Below are positions 10,201-22,466 of a stretch of 64,000 nt of DNA, piece after piece (positions within the stretch are counted from its first letter, which is position 1; every line of letters starts with the position of its first letter). A model generated the notes under the pieces. That model made no database searches, was not told the origin of the DNA, and saw nothing but the letters and a program-made list of their open reading frames with translations. The DNA comes from Saksenaea vasiformis B4078 (Eukaryota > Mucoromycota > Mucoromycetes > Mucorales > Saksenaeaceae): positions 1 to 64,000 of the forward strand of contig JNDT01002356.1 of assembly GCA_000697055.1 (NCBI GenBank), read 5' to 3'. Position numbers and translations under genes: made by a program.

Positions 10201-13200
10201 TGATCTGTTTACGTGGTTCTTACCTCTTCTTGTTAGATGAACATGTGATTGATCTTTACCTTTCTATGACGCGACGTTTTCTTCAGCACCGATCGGGATT
10301 CGACTCTGATACCCGTCAACAACGGATTCATGCTTACCATGCCACTTGTATAGAGCTTCTTCGATCACGTAGCTCAGGTAACGGATGTTTCCCTCGAACG
10401 AAGATTGCTGAATCATCAGTAGAACTTATTCCGAACAAGGAGCTATCTCGACCTGGTCATCTTCGGCTATTAGGTGTCGTTTATGATGCTGCAACAGCCC
10501 ATTCGGTGTCCGGGCTTGCCATGGATGCATCCGTGACATCGTTGGTATGTGGATTACAGATCAGAAGAACGCCTGAGGTTCTACGCACAAAGTAAAGACA
10601 ATGGGTACAGCGCGGACAAACGCTAACATGACTATGAAGGACTTGGGGTGATGCTATTGCCACGTTTATTCGGCATAAATGGGAAACCGTAGAAAGCATT
10701 GTACGTTATGCAGCAGCGTTATTGAAACATGTAGGTGACCTTGCGGAAGAATTTTTTTTGTTCATCAGGGAACCTTAGACCGACAAGACATTGGATGCTG
10801 CTGGTATCTATGAATTGGCAGTGGATCAGTTGGAAAATGCCAATGAACTTTGCGGTGAAGCCATTATGCGTTGCCTGGGTGAACTGGCAGCTTTCCCATG
10901 GGACAAAGATTTAGAACTGGTAAAGCTAATGTGATAAGTCTTGTTGGTAATAATGTTCGTTAGATTGAAACCTTTGCAAACTATGGCATGGAATTATTGC
11001 GGGAGAATTTGACCCAGTCAAAGACCTTCCCACGTATGATGCGCGCTTTGATCCGTGCAGCATTTCAGCCCGAGCTACTTTCAAGATCCTCTTTGAACGA
11101 CGAAGGAGGACCTTTGAAAAAGGTAAAAGCAACTCCTGTCCGAAGCATTCTCAATTATTTACTTTATTTGGAAAAAGCTGTTTGCTATGGTTATTGAAAT
11201 TGGTGAATTGAAGCCATTCTTGGTTGCCGAGTGCGCTGAATCTCTGCACGCTTACTGGTCTACCTATACTGAGGATGCCACGTGCTCCATGCTGCAGTAC
11301 ACGAAGGAGATAACAACCCTCTTGTTGTTTGGGCCTTTGCGTGATCGTGAGGACCAGAAGATTGAAGCAGCTATCATGCGAAAATTGCAGACACCTGCAA
11401 CCGTGGAACAAGCACAAGGGTAAGCCACTATAAGCAGTATTCCGTCTGTTGACACAAAAGATAGCACGGCGGAATCTGTCTTTAGTCAGAACGACTACCT
11501 TGTCCGTGTTCTTATGAACGATCTGCTTCTGCGTTTGGACTTAAAGAATGAACAGCAAATGTTTTTTGCCAACACAATGCTACGTGAACTGTTGCTTGCT
11601 AGTCAGGAAGACAGTCTTTACGAATTTATGTACATGTCTACCATTGAACACCGAACAAAGGTAAGAGAGTGAATCAAAAATATCCTATACAAACGGTCCT
11701 TATAGCTGAGAACTTGGTGTCCTATTTTGCTGTTGATCGATTGCGTGCAAGAAGATAATGTGGATGAGTTTATTGAGCTGATCTTCAACGTGATCCGTAA
11801 AGAAACATCGACTTCTGTTCGATGCTATATGGAGGTAAAGTGATAGATGTGGGAAAAAGTAAGCTGACTGTGCCATTGTAGTGGGCCATTATGCGACTAT
11901 TACGGCGATTCCCGTCTCGTTTGGATGCACTTTATACGAGACTAGATAACGTCAATAACAAGGCGCACTTTGTCATTTCCTTGCTTACGATTACACTGGT
12001 TCTCGGCGATATGCTTCCCGATGACGAAGCGCAAGCTTACTTCAAACAGGTACCTCCACCATCGCTCAGACTATGGTTAACGAGGAGAGAGTAGATTTTC
12101 CTTCGTATTGGTCCATGGTTGATCACAAACAATTTTATGATTCGCCTGTATGGTTACTGTGCATGGACACGGAATTGGACAACCTGCAAGAAAAGGTATA
12201 TCTTGCATGACTCTTATGATACATGACTGATACGATGTAGGGGTCTGAACCCGGAGATAGAGCAAGACAAGTATCTGCATTCATTGCTTGATTTCATGAA
12301 TCGCTATCCAGATTGCATCAAGGCATTTGAAAAAATCAAAACTCAATTTTTCATGGTCGAATTCGATCCCGTGGCGGACTACAACGTCGAGTTCATCTTC
12401 CGCCAGATAATGTCGGTGTTCGGTGTGATCGACAATGAAAAGATTGGCTCGGTGCGTCACACGAAAGGAAAGGAAAAGCAAATGCTTACATGGTTGATTT
12501 AGAGGGCCTTTATCAAAGTGAATCCCGAACCAGTCGAACGATGTCCTTTTATCAATTCTGCACGTAGTTTTGTCTACACTTCTGCAGATCCTGTGGAAAT
12601 GCTGGAACTGGCAGAAGCCGAAAACAAATCATCGGCAGTAGTATCGGAAGAGACGCCATATCAGAAGAAGATTACACCTTGGGAAATGATGTTGGAGACA
12701 GACGTCGATTTGACAAAATCACTGGTGCAAAAGAAGGTAATATGGTATACCTTCCTAGGCAAATCTTCTAACGGAAACGATTAGCGCCGACGTAATGATA
12801 TCATTGTTATCGCAAGTTTGATCGATCGTATTCCTAACCTTGCAGGTAAACAAAAACTCAGGGCAATTACAAGTAGTAGCTGATCTTGTTCTTTTTTTAA
12901 GGCTTGTGCCGAACATGTGAAATTTTCAATGCATCCCAATTGACTGTTCACAGTCTAAAGGTGAAGGAGGACTCTCATTTCAGCAGTATCAGTGTTACAT
13001 CCGATGTAAGTTGTATCTATCTTTGGTTGGTTCACGACTGATGGTCATGCAATAGAAATGGATGCCAATGATTGAGGTTCCTCAAACGGAGGTGGCACGT
13101 TTTATGCAAACTAAGAAGGAGGAAGGTTATATCCTTTGTGGATTAGAACAAACTACGACGAGTGCGACACTAGGTGAATTCGAATTTCCCGAGAAATGTG

Positions 13201-13427
13201 TTCTTTTGTTGGGTAAGGAACGTGAAGGTATTCCTGCCAATCTACTGCAGTTACTGGACCAAACCATCGAAATCCCTCAGTATGGTATCACACGATCATT
13301 GAATGTTCATGTGAGTGGTGCCATTTGTATTTATGAGTACACGAAGCAGATGCAATGGCGACAGCAAATGCCTGCTTCCCATTCACCTTCCCTGAATTCC
13401 TCTTCAAGTATTGCACCCTCTCTCTAA
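7208..13427 (+). CDS. TRM3: tRNA (guanosine-2'-O-)-methyltransferase, TRM3/TARBP1 family
   Basis: A long gene with many 45-60 nt introns; the first exons are 7208-8224, 8281-8472, 8532-9086 and 9133-9299, and the last is about 13056-13427. Most of the protein is a large helical region, as in TRM3/TARBP1. The C-terminus is a SpoU (SPOUT) methylase: ASLIDRIPNLAGLCRTCEIF, then KCVLLLGKEREGIPANLLQ and EIPQYGITRSLNVHVSGA, the SAM-binding knot motifs. The family 2'-O-methylates G18 of tRNAs using SAM. I start at 7208 (MDFASAPLQALF) because the upstream open frame looks non-coding. Internal exons were followed in frame through most of the gene, but some junctions (such as 9300-9351) have alternative acceptors. 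It converges on THOC7 113 bp downstream. Confidence 0.9.
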
Positions 13428-13540
13428 AGCTGTGTAAATTATTTCTATTCATGTACTAAAAGAAAAAAAAACGGGTGGTCCACCTGATAAAGGTTTTTAC
13501 AAAATGGAAGTATTTTTTTTTACATTACTCTTCTTTTTTT

Positions 13541-14540
13541 TTAAACACCATTCACGACTACAGCCTCATCTTCACCATCTGCTACCATTCCTTCTTCGTC
13601 TGCATTTTCATCTTCATCTTCGTCGTCCTCGTTTCTTTCATGGAATCGATGGAAACCATTGGTCGTTGCTTTTTGTTCAGGGGAACCGTTTTCTTCGTCC
13701 GATACAGATTCTTCTTCTTCTTCTTCGGATGACGCATACCCTTGTTCCATGTCCTGAAGCATACGTTGCGTTTCATGCTAAAAACTGTGATAAGTATAAC
13801 ACCGCCTTTTTTTTTTTTTTTGCTGTAGGTTGATGTATTACCGCTTGGGCTCGTTCTTCATCAATAGATGATTTCAATTTCTTTACACTTTCGACAAGAT
13901 CAGAGAACTTTCGTTTACGAGATTCGAATGCTTTTTCTTTGTTGAGTTTTTCTCGTTTTAACATGTCAATATCGCGTTGCAGTTGGTCGATGGACCTATT
14001 AGAAGGTTTCTTATGTTGATGCTTCTTCGTATCTGATTCTTAGCACTTACGCATGATAAGCATCTCTGGTTTCCAGTTTCATGATTTCGCGTGCCACTTT
14101 GTCGTATTCTAATTTATTGTCCCGTCCTTTCTGTGCAATCTTTAAATCTTCTTTGAGGCCTACGATGCGTTCACGTGCACCGGTAATGGTGGTGCCAGTG
14201 CCACTGACAATGTCTGCATAATGTACAATATCACCTTCATTGGCTTTCTGAATATGTGCATGGCGTTCGATACTCGTTCGGTAATTGGATATCTGGATTA
14301 ACAATGATTCATAATTATGTCGTCTAAATGGAAAAGCATGAGTAATAATGGAAATAAGAGGGAAAACCTACGCTGATTCAAGCGATTCGGATGGAAGCGA
14401 TGCTAACCATGCAACCACCTTTTTCTCCAGATTCTTGACGGGTCGATCATCAATGGCCAAACGCGTCTTGAGTACTGATTCTAATGCAAAAGAAAATGAA
14501 CTTTATGCTTCTTTTATGCGGACTAATTACCGTCGTCCAT
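13541..14540 (-). CDS. THOC7: THO complex subunit 7 homologue
   Basis: The spliced model (complement of 13541-13777, 13842-13995, 14051-14323, 14372-14480, 14531-14540) closes at 260 aa; the first exon is only 10 nt. The start (MDDESVLKTRLAIDD) and the coiled-coil centre (KGRDNKLEYDKVAREIMKLE) correspond to the THOC7 family, whose members carry a similar R-x-E-Y-D-x-L/V-A block. The C-terminus is a long acidic, low-complexity tail (EEEEEESVSDEE, NEDDEDEDENADEE). THOC7 is part of THO/TREX, which couples transcription to mRNA export; the role here is by homology. The gene converges on TRM3. Confidence 0.85.
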
Positions 14541-16749
14541 AATGACCAAAAAAGAAAAAAAAAGAGGGATGGCCTGGACTACAGGATGGCCGATGTGACT
14601 ACGACTTGGGCCCAATCAAAGACCAAATGCACCTTCACTAACCTTTGAACCAGCAGTGGACTTTTCTATATGAAACATAAGAGGCTATGGGTGAAAATTG
14701 AGGAAGAAAGTAAGTGGCTAAAGGAAAAGGCAAAAGAAAGCTTTAGCTAATAGCATTGCTAATTATGATATCTATTTACATGAGCAGCGACTGGATAACT
14801 GATGTATGAAAGGTGTTACTGATCTAAGTAGTTTCAAGCACGTAAGAAGATACACAGCAGCGGGGACTCAGCAACGGCACTTGCGCAATAATGTACATAA
14901 TGGGAGGATATATGGCAAAGCAGGATTTGACAGACCTGCTTTTGTCCCTGTTCAGCGCAATCGTATTCGGTCCTGTAATATACAACTACGCTCAGCTAGC
15001 CAATGATAGAAGAGTCATTTATTTTGCAAGCGTCTGAAGGTATTTTTCGCGTTACTTTGACCATAGGACGGATTACGAAGAGACAGCATTTTGCTCGAAA
15101 GCTTACGCGAAACGACACCGGAAACTTCTTCATTTCGATTGTTGCCGAGGATCACGCGATCACCCATGTCGCCAACGCGAATTCAGAACGGCGCAAATGT
15201 GCCGAAATTGATCATATACACACATGAGTTCCTGGTGACCTTTGAAACATCTAGAGATAATCAAGAGAAAGCGGAAAGAGCTTTATTTCCTATACAGCGA
15301 TTCAGTGAAGTTTGTTGAAGTCATCGATGCTGGGGTACGACCCAAACGACAGAGCTATGCTTTCTGAAAGGAACGCGTGAAAATCACCGGCTTCTTTAAA
15401 AAAGTCGATGACACTGTTGAATCTACAAATAATAACGAGGATAACGAAGGAAATAGAAAGTGATATAGGAAATAGTGGAAAGAATGCATGAGGGAATGCA
15501 AAGTTCATGGAGGATTATGAAGATGACGAAGAACCTAGTCCCAAGCCGTTTTGTGCTCTCAACGGTGCTAGCAAAGCGCGATGGCTACACACGATGAGGC
15601 AAACGGTTCTAAGAGCTACCTATGGCTGTAGGAAGATGTTGATCCTGTTCGCAACAAGAATCCTGGCCAGTCCATTGTGGTTAGTGCATTGCAGGCCATG
15701 GTGCTACGAGATATATGGAAAAAACTTCAGGAAATCCCTCTACGCAGGATTAATCGAGATGGCTACTGATTATCGAAAGACATGATCTATCAGTTGAATG
15801 ACGACGCGGTTCCATTGTTTGAGCTAGTTCACCCTTGTTGCAAGACTTTTTTCGTTTTCGATCAATCCAGCAACCATTGAGCGTTTTCTCCCTCGGCATG
15901 TGTTGTATCTAAGTTCAATCTTAATGACCGAATTCTGAAGGATGATGATTCAAAAGATATCCGACCTGGATGAGTACAGTCTTATAGGCTGCGTGACTTT
16001 ACGAGACGTGCTGGTAAAAGATCGTGAAGGGGATTGGAGGCGTTCGAGACAGACCCGCTTGCACACCATAGTACCTCTTCATGCGAAAGAAGAATCTTCT
16101 CGGGGCATTACAAAGAAAAACAGGGCACCTTTATACGTTCTACCCCAGTAAACTCATAGGTTCATCGAAGTATCATACGGCGATGAGGGATGGATGGTTC
16201 GTCCGTGAAGGAGAAAAGGTCGCACAAAGCTTTTAGGATTTTAAGGCTGTACAAATTCAATTCTGCAATTAAATTGACTTGCACTGTAGTCTCTTAAGTC
16301 AGCTATTCATCATCATTCCCTTCCTAAGCGCAGCCTTTTATCACTTCTAGCGCGTCATAACTTTCTGCAGTTTCACTTCGAATACAACTTTAAGGAGTCA
16401 TGGAAAAACGTGCATGACATTTATCAATCTTCTTTCTCCTCTTTCGCTCGCTCTAACGCAATGTCATCAATTCTTTCAGAAAAGAAAAACTTAAATAGAC
16501 TGACTCAGATGATGATTTTCAAGAGCCTTTCTCGATAAAGCCGTCTACTGGTGGCCGCAAGTGTGTTGGTACCTAAATTAGGCGTATTTGCTCACATAAG
16601 GTTCAAAAAATCCCAAAAGAAAGTAAAACGTTCCTGAAAACCCCAGATCTCTTAACAGAGGAGAAAATGAAATCGAAGGCTTACGATAAGTGCGCCGAAA
16701 AATCCAAGGCGAACCAGGCTATACGAGATCAAAGAAAACAAGAGAAAAG
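14541..16749. other. Gene-poor stretch with decayed coding traces
   Basis: There is no intact gene. Several frames hold protein-like pieces broken by stops, for example VKFVEVIDAGVRPKRQSYAF near 15310-15370 and IVVSALQAMVLRDIWKKLQE near 15675-15735. I could not assign them to a family. They precede, in the same orientation, the Fanzor-like remnant at 16.75 kb and may be part of the same decayed element. Confidence 0.4.
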
Positions 16750-18100
16750 TCATAGCTGGGAAATCCATGCGGCGCCCATCTTGTCAAGGGGCAATGCATC
16801 AGCGCGCTTCCAGCAAATCGTGCAAAGTGTATAAATCCAGAAGCAAAGCGGACACATGGTTCCAGAGAACATCTATCACCAAATTGTCTTTATCAATCGC
16901 TTGCAAAACTCCTGTTCTCGTGACTCCTCATATATCGGATCACTCTTTGCAAACTTCTATTTCCTATATCTTTTGCAAAACTAGCAGCCCTTGTCGCCAA
17001 TTATCCATGACGTGTGTCATCGCATGTTGGTTATTACCGCTGGACAAGGCCTGAATGCTCCTCCACTGAGGAAAACAATCTAAGCGTTTTAAAAGAATCC
17101 ATTAACTTTGTACGCGCTTGACAGATGCAAGACTCATGGCATTCATTTCAACTGAAGTGAAATGAATTGAAATAGCAACAAGAAAACATCAGGAATCGTG
17201 TCATGGCAAATTTTCGCAGGAAGACGATCCGATACTCACTAACCATCGTATCTGACGAGGGTGATGAACGATATACCAAATTATTAAGGGAATTACTACG
17301 GACGCTCAGGATCTACCGTCTAGGAACATTCATGTAACGTCATTCGGCGGACACTGGACAAGGATCTTACTAAATGAAGTTTTGACCGTGCACAAAACCT
17401 AATCCTGGGCGTCTGTGAACCTGGCATCTATAAACGAACTTCAATGAACTGAGAGTCCACAGCGATTTCCAATCGTTAACTGCATTGGCACAAGCATTTT
17501 ACCGGGATGCATTTACGGAAGGACGACAGGCAGCGAGTCCCAGCTGGCCAAAAGCTATTCCCCTCCCTTACGAACATGCAGTAGAGGAGATTATCGATAA
17601 AATTCCATCGATAGGGGCAATGAATCTAGAAACATTAGTCTCTTCAGTCACTTTCCATTCGCTGCTTTATGAAACTATCACTGAATCTTATGATGGTGAC
17701 ACGAGATAAAGCACATAAGCGAAAGTGTCAAGCTAACCTCTACCGATATTGCTTTGCAAACCTCAAATGGGAATCATACATGAATAAGCAGAAGGAAGTG
17801 AATGGGATTGACAACTGTCTTTTGGATAGAAGCGTGAAATACACAGAGGATGTTCTGAAAAAAGCACGAAAACGTACGTCCCGCGAACGATTCCAGTGCC
17901 TATGGCGATGCAGCTCCAAGGGAATACATCTGCTCCAACAAAGATAGGCTAGTCTTAAAGGCGTTCAAGCTAGTTGCTTCAAGGAAGAAGTTTTCTTTGC
18001 ACATGTTGAACCCACCGTACTTTCTCACAGATGTGTGTGTACACGTATCATCATGACTGATGAGTCAAATTTTATCCATACTGCCAAGAGCGGCGTTTGA
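16750..18100 (+). pseudogene. Heavily decayed Fanzor-like protein remnant (tentative)
   Basis: The remnant is read across several frames with many stops. Pieces resemble, from memory of the Mucorales Fanzor family, its N-terminal and middle regions: IYHQIVFINRLQNS and YIGSLFANFYFLYLL (about 16865-16985), then NRVMANFRRKTIRYSLTIVS (about 17195-17255). A longer frame at 17485-17709 (AFYRDAF...) and KKFSLHMLNPPYFLTDVC (near 17980-18040) follow. The last may correspond to the region before the zinc ribbon. No intact catalytic motif is present. The assignment is from sequence feel and could be wrong; a profile search would settle it. Confidence 0.4.
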
Positions 18101-19183
18101 AAAATGCACAAGGAAAGCGAGATGGTTATGAGCAAGCTGGCAAAATCCACGCTGTTCTCATGTATGAAAAGCATCTCGAACGGTCTGGTGGAACCGCGAT
18201 GGAATGCATAGTCTACTCTTACAGACGGATAAACACAGCAATAGCCTGCTATCTCCCTTCAAACGTTCGTCTATTAGCGGGGAACGTTCGTTAACGTAGT
18301 TAAGCTCGAGATGGTCTTTGTTGCACCATAAACGTAAAATGTTTTATGAAGATTCTTAAACGTCAAAACGACATGGTTATATGAAAAATGATCGACCGAC
18401 TACACACTGGCCACCTTCTCCTTTTTCTTTTTCTTTTTCTTCTCTTTTTTTTTCTTGTTCAGGAAGGTCTCCGCTTTCCTTCTTTTCTGTATCGACATGC
18501 AAGGCGGGAGAAAAGCCTTGTTGTTCTGAGTTGAAACTTTTTGGAGACTTCTGAAGATGGTTAGCATGGTGGTTGCCATGACGCTGTGTTGGTTTCTCAC
18601 AGATGGTGTTATCAATTCGTCAGGTTGCATGTTGATCCATCAATTTACCGAGAAAACTGTCTGTTACAAGTTTTCAGGTCGAACATGTTCATTTAAGGTC
18701 AATGTTGATTAGCGGATAAAGTGAAACCTGCCCGTTTCCCGAAGGTGCACTGATCTTGTGACGATCGCTCCGACCGTAGTACAAATGGAAAAGCGCAGAC
18801 AAGGAAAACAGTGTTGTATTAAATGGTCTCAGGTGACCAAGATCTTCTGTCATGCTTGCAGCTTTTTTTTTTTGTTGTTTTCTCCTTTTTTTTTCTTTTT
18901 TAATGCGTCGGTTTATCATAAAAGGAATACAAAGAAAAATCCTGGTATGGCTAAGCAGAGGAGGAAAAAGAAAAAAAGGGTTAGGATTTGCCTTTTTCTT
19001 CTGACGGACCCGTAACTTGGAAATTTTTCGTTTGTACGACAGGGGACTTTGGAAGTAGTGTAATCAGTACGTCTTGCCATATTCGTCTTCTTCTTATATA
19101 AACGACCAACCGCAAAAATACGCTCGACATTATTCCTTTCACTTGCTTCTTTTTTTTCTTTTTCTTTTTTTTTCTTTTTACAA
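18101..19183. other. Intergenic; homopyrimidine tracts, no gene seen
   Basis: The stretch contains T/C-rich tracts at 18417-18455, 18860-18900 and 19142-19180. The last lies immediately before the start codon at 19184 and looks like a promoter-proximal pyrimidine tract. A TATA-like TTCTTATATAAACG lies near 19090. Open frames here are low-complexity shadows. Confidence 0.45.
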
Positions 19184-20041
19184 ATGCTCGTCTCTCTTTT
19201 CTGGACGTTACTGCTGGTCTTTGGCGTCACGGCCCAAGAGTTTCGATTTCAACGTGGCAACGAGGAATGGCCCTTAACATCCGACCTCATTGTACGTGAT
19301 ACACTTCAAGGCTACTATGAAAACGCCGTGGATGATGTTATTGGCGGATACAATGAACAATTGCTGGTGTGGCTGGCCCATTCCATGAATACTCGAAAAC
19401 TACATACCGTCATTCAAGCCCAGGCTCGCTCGCTCGGACTGGACCACACATCTGGTAAGCTATTACTACTCCAGCGTGGCTTTGCACAGTTATGTAAATT
19501 AAGTATTTTTTTTCTAGATGTTTGTCTTATCCAAATGCCAGGGATGATCGCCAAACATGTCAACAAGATCAATCATCTTGTCCTAACTTCCATTGAACCG
19601 GCGGTAGATTACTATCTACCATTACTTGGTCCAAGAGATACATCCACCGAAGAATTCCAATCCTCGTTAACCTCACTAAATCAGGCGGTGGGTCATCGTT
19701 TACTGCAAATTATTGACGACTATCAGCTATTGGTGCGAGTCAAACAAGATATGGAACTGTGCGAAGAACATTACTTGGACGACGATGATGATGTGGATAT
19801 CAATAATAGTCCTTCTCTCGATGACGAAGGATTCCATAAAACTACGGATATCTGGTCGTGGTTGAATCAACGCATCCCTGCCTTTTTGTTTGGCAAGAAG
19901 CATCCTCAGCCACCTTTAATGACTACCTTCCTGGAAGACCATTTAATAACAATAAGAATCCAGATGTGGACTGAATTGGATCAACGAATGCCTGAGGTGA
20001 TCACAACAATTCAAAACGATTTGTCACTGGATGACTTCTAA
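19184..20041 (+). CDS. Secreted or lumenal protein of unknown function
   Basis: The model joins 19184-19454 and 19518-20041 (264 aa). The first 18 residues (MLVSLFWTLLLVFGVTAQ) are a clear signal peptide with cleavage likely after A-Q. No further transmembrane segment is obvious. The mature part is helical, with an acidic run (LDDDDDVDINN) and a C-terminal DLSLDDF. The 63-nt intron (19455-19517, GTAAGC...TTTCTAG) has no stop and a length divisible by three, so an unspliced read also stays open; splicing is inferred from the splice signals. I do not recognise the family. The gene converges on the dysferlin-domain gene. Confidence 0.75.
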   Translation: MLVSLFWTLLLVFGVTAQEFRFQRGNEEWPLTSDLIVRDTLQGYYENAVDDVIGGYNEQLLVWLAHSMNTRKLHTVIQAQARSLGLDHTSGKLLLLQRGFAQLCKLSIFFLDVCLIQMPGMIAKHVNKINHLVLTSIEPAVDYYLPLLGPRDTSTEEFQSSLTSLNQAVGHRLLQIIDDYQLLVRVKQDMELCEEHYLDDDDDVDINNSPSLDDEGFHKTTDIWSWLNQRIPAFLFGKKHPQPPLMTTFLEDHLITIRIQMWTELDQRMPEVITTIQNDLSLDDF

Positions 20042-20212
20042 AAAGAAATTACGCGCTGGTCGCTCCGTTTGAAAAAAAAAAGTGTACATATAAACTTTCT
20101 TTTCCTTTTTTTTTTTTTTTCCTTTTTCCACACATCGTCCCCCCTTTTGTGTTTTTGTAATTTACGTGTTTAAAAAGGAGAAAATAAAAAACATTTACAT
20201 GAGAAAGAAGAG

Positions 20213-21781
20213 CTATACCTTCTTTGTTTTTATCGCTGGCACTGCCCGTCGAAACCATCGTCGTCTTCTTGTTAATGCTCGACTTGTATCACCTCCGTTG
20301 GTCCGTCCATTCATCGCCTCCGGTCGATTTCGGGGATATTGCCATCGATGGTCTGTATAAACCCAGCCATGGTCATCACATTCAATCATAGACTACCATC
20401 GGAAAATCACTCAGCTTTCTTTTTCCCGTCTAATTGGTGCAACTTACCACTTTTGCGCACAAACAATAGCGAGTTCGTTCCGAATGAAATTAAAAAAAAA
20501 AAGGACGTTTCTTTTTTAGTTGCCACAGCAACATCTTTTCACTTACCAATCCCCAAAAGATCATCAATCCATGGTCCTGTATGATCTAAATGCCATTTTT
20601 CATCATCCCATGCATAACCTGGAGGAGGTGGCATTTCATCCACAGACGGGAGGGGCTCAGATCCAGTGACATTAGACCATGCTGACCGCTCTGATCGGAG
20701 TAACTAAACCGAAGATATAAGACCAATGAATGCTCTAATTTCCACAATGCCTTACTTGAGATGTGTAGCCACTTCCAGCCCACCAACGCTGATTTTCGTA
20801 AACAGAAACCTCAATGGGCTTTTTCTCTGGGTAACGTTGTCGTAAAATCACCCGTTGAACCAGTTCCATCCCTGTCTGCAATAATTCCAAAAGAAACTGG
20901 CCTACAGCCTCGATGGATGTGCCCACCCATGTCTTATTGAGTAAGACAACCAAGCCAAACAGTAGTATGATCCAACGACTTGCATAATAGAGTAGAACAG
21001 AGAATACAATGCTGAGACAGAAAAGTACGCGGTAGGCTACAGGTGTTAATGGGATGTGTTGGAGATGATAGGCAAGGTTGTCATAGAATCGAATCAAAAA
21101 CAACATGGATTGTTGTGCTCGTTCTAGATTAGCATAGTACTCTGGTGACGCTTCGTCGTAACGGGGAAGTAAAACTTGAGAAGCTGTTACATCCCTCATG
21201 CCCGCATGACGGTACAACAAAACGGTAAGTAAGAACGGGATGAAAATAGCAGAAGAAGGGTATAAACCTAAACATTGAAAAAAAAATATCAATGCTTTTT
21301 TTTTTCCTCGTCTTCTTTTTTGTTTTTTACATTGCAAGATCCATGCACCAACGCAGATAGAGGAAACTGTGGGACGTCGCCATGCATAAATATCGTAACA
21401 AGTCGTGCTGATATAAAAGAATGCTCTTGACCGGGCTACAACGCGAGAGAAGGCCTTCGCAGTTGTATGAGGGCTGAGAACAACTTCGCCAGGTGGTGGT
21501 GATTCGATGGCTGAAGCCATGGGTGCTGTCGCCACAATCGTGTTCTGGACATGCTGTTTAAGTGATTTGCGGTAGGCTTTGACGGGTGCGGCAGGGTTGG
21601 ACTTGAACAATGGATGGTCGCTTCCATGGGACCGTGTAATGTCTTCGGATCGTTTCGATGGTTGCGACAGGTCCAGCGAGGCTTTCGGTGAGGTGGTGAA
21701 TTTGGAAAGAGACTCTGCTTCGGAATCCGTGACGGAAAGTGAATCCGGGCTAAATCGTCGCGGCCGACATTGAACAACCAT
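20213..21781 (-). CDS. Pex30/Pex24-like peroxin or ER membrane protein with C-terminal dysferlin domain
   Basis: The model is the complement of 20213-20392, 20448-20449, 20547-20703, 20756-21267 and 21331-21781. It closes at 433 aa only if a 2-nt micro-exon (TG at 20448-20449, flanked by AG and GTAAGTT) is included. The first ~110 residues are Ser/Pro-rich. Hydrophobic segments follow (SSAIFIPFLLTVLLY; YRVLFCLSIVFSVLLYYASR; WIILLFGLVVLL). The C-terminus is a dysferlin domain: ENQRWWAGSGYTSQLL, then WDDEKWHLDH, then DDHGWVYTDHRW, ending in an Arg-rich RALTRRRRWFRR. This layout matches fungal Pex23/Pex24/Pex30-type proteins that shape ER domains and regulate peroxisome formation. The intron 21268-21330 is 63 nt and in frame. 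Confidence 0.8.
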
Positions 21782-22466
21782 CTCACTACAAGTTTCGTGG
21801 CAACTGTAACCGCATTCTTTTCATTTTGATTGTTATTCTTCCGAAGCTAACATAGACTCCCCTCCACCCTCTTTTTTTCCCGCTTACCAGTACATTGCAC
21901 GCCTTGCCGAGCTAATCCCCACAGTAATTTGTTACAGTAATCGCAGTAAGCGAGACCCTGGAACGTCCTGGCCTTAAATAGGTGATACTTGGCGGCAGAC
22001 GGCATACCCGCAAAAAAAAAAGCTACCGGAGAAAAAAAAAATAGTAAGCGACTTTTTTTCCCTTGTTTTGTGTAAGACGAGGGGCACGTGAATGTACCAT
22101 CATCGTGTTCAGAATGACTTTATGGCGTGAGCTTTTGTCAGAAACTCACATTAACAACCACAAGTAATACCTGCCAATATACATGCCAATGCAACTCTAT
22201 GCACAAACACGTAGTCCTGTCTGTTAACTTCCCTGGACCAACCCGCTGCCAACGAGAAAATTAACGTTTGGTTCAAGGTGAGACAGTTACAAAGCACGTT
22301 TATTATTTCAAACGACAAAATGATCGACGGCTTTGCTTTCTGTCTTCATGGAGATAGCAGTGACACAGCCCACTTTTTTCCCCATCTTTTTTTTTTCTTT
22401 CGTTTAGCCGACGGCCCTAACTTTGTCCGTAAACGCTAAGTTTGTTCAACGGTAATACCAGTGCAC
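21782..22466. other. Region between the dysferlin-domain gene and the Fanzor 3' end; no gene seen
   Basis: It holds the 5' flank of the dysferlin gene and the 3' flank of the Fanzor gene. On the minus strand a possible extra Fanzor terminal exon exists: a GTAAGA donor inside the last exon (near 22521) and an acceptor AACTTAG near 22440, followed by a short frame ending GCTAA (AFTDKVRAVG). In Fanzor/TnpB systems the guide (omega) RNA usually comes from this 3' side; I see no recognisable structure here. Confidence 0.35.

Noticed and set aside
13475..13833. Plus-strand frames of 85 and 109 codons
   Set aside because: They are low-complexity shadows of the acidic tail of THOC7 on the other strand.
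17288..17312. GGAATTACTACGGAC shared with the left end of the 41.5 kb MITE
   Set aside because: Only about 15 nt match and the following inverted-repeat sequence does not; probably chance.
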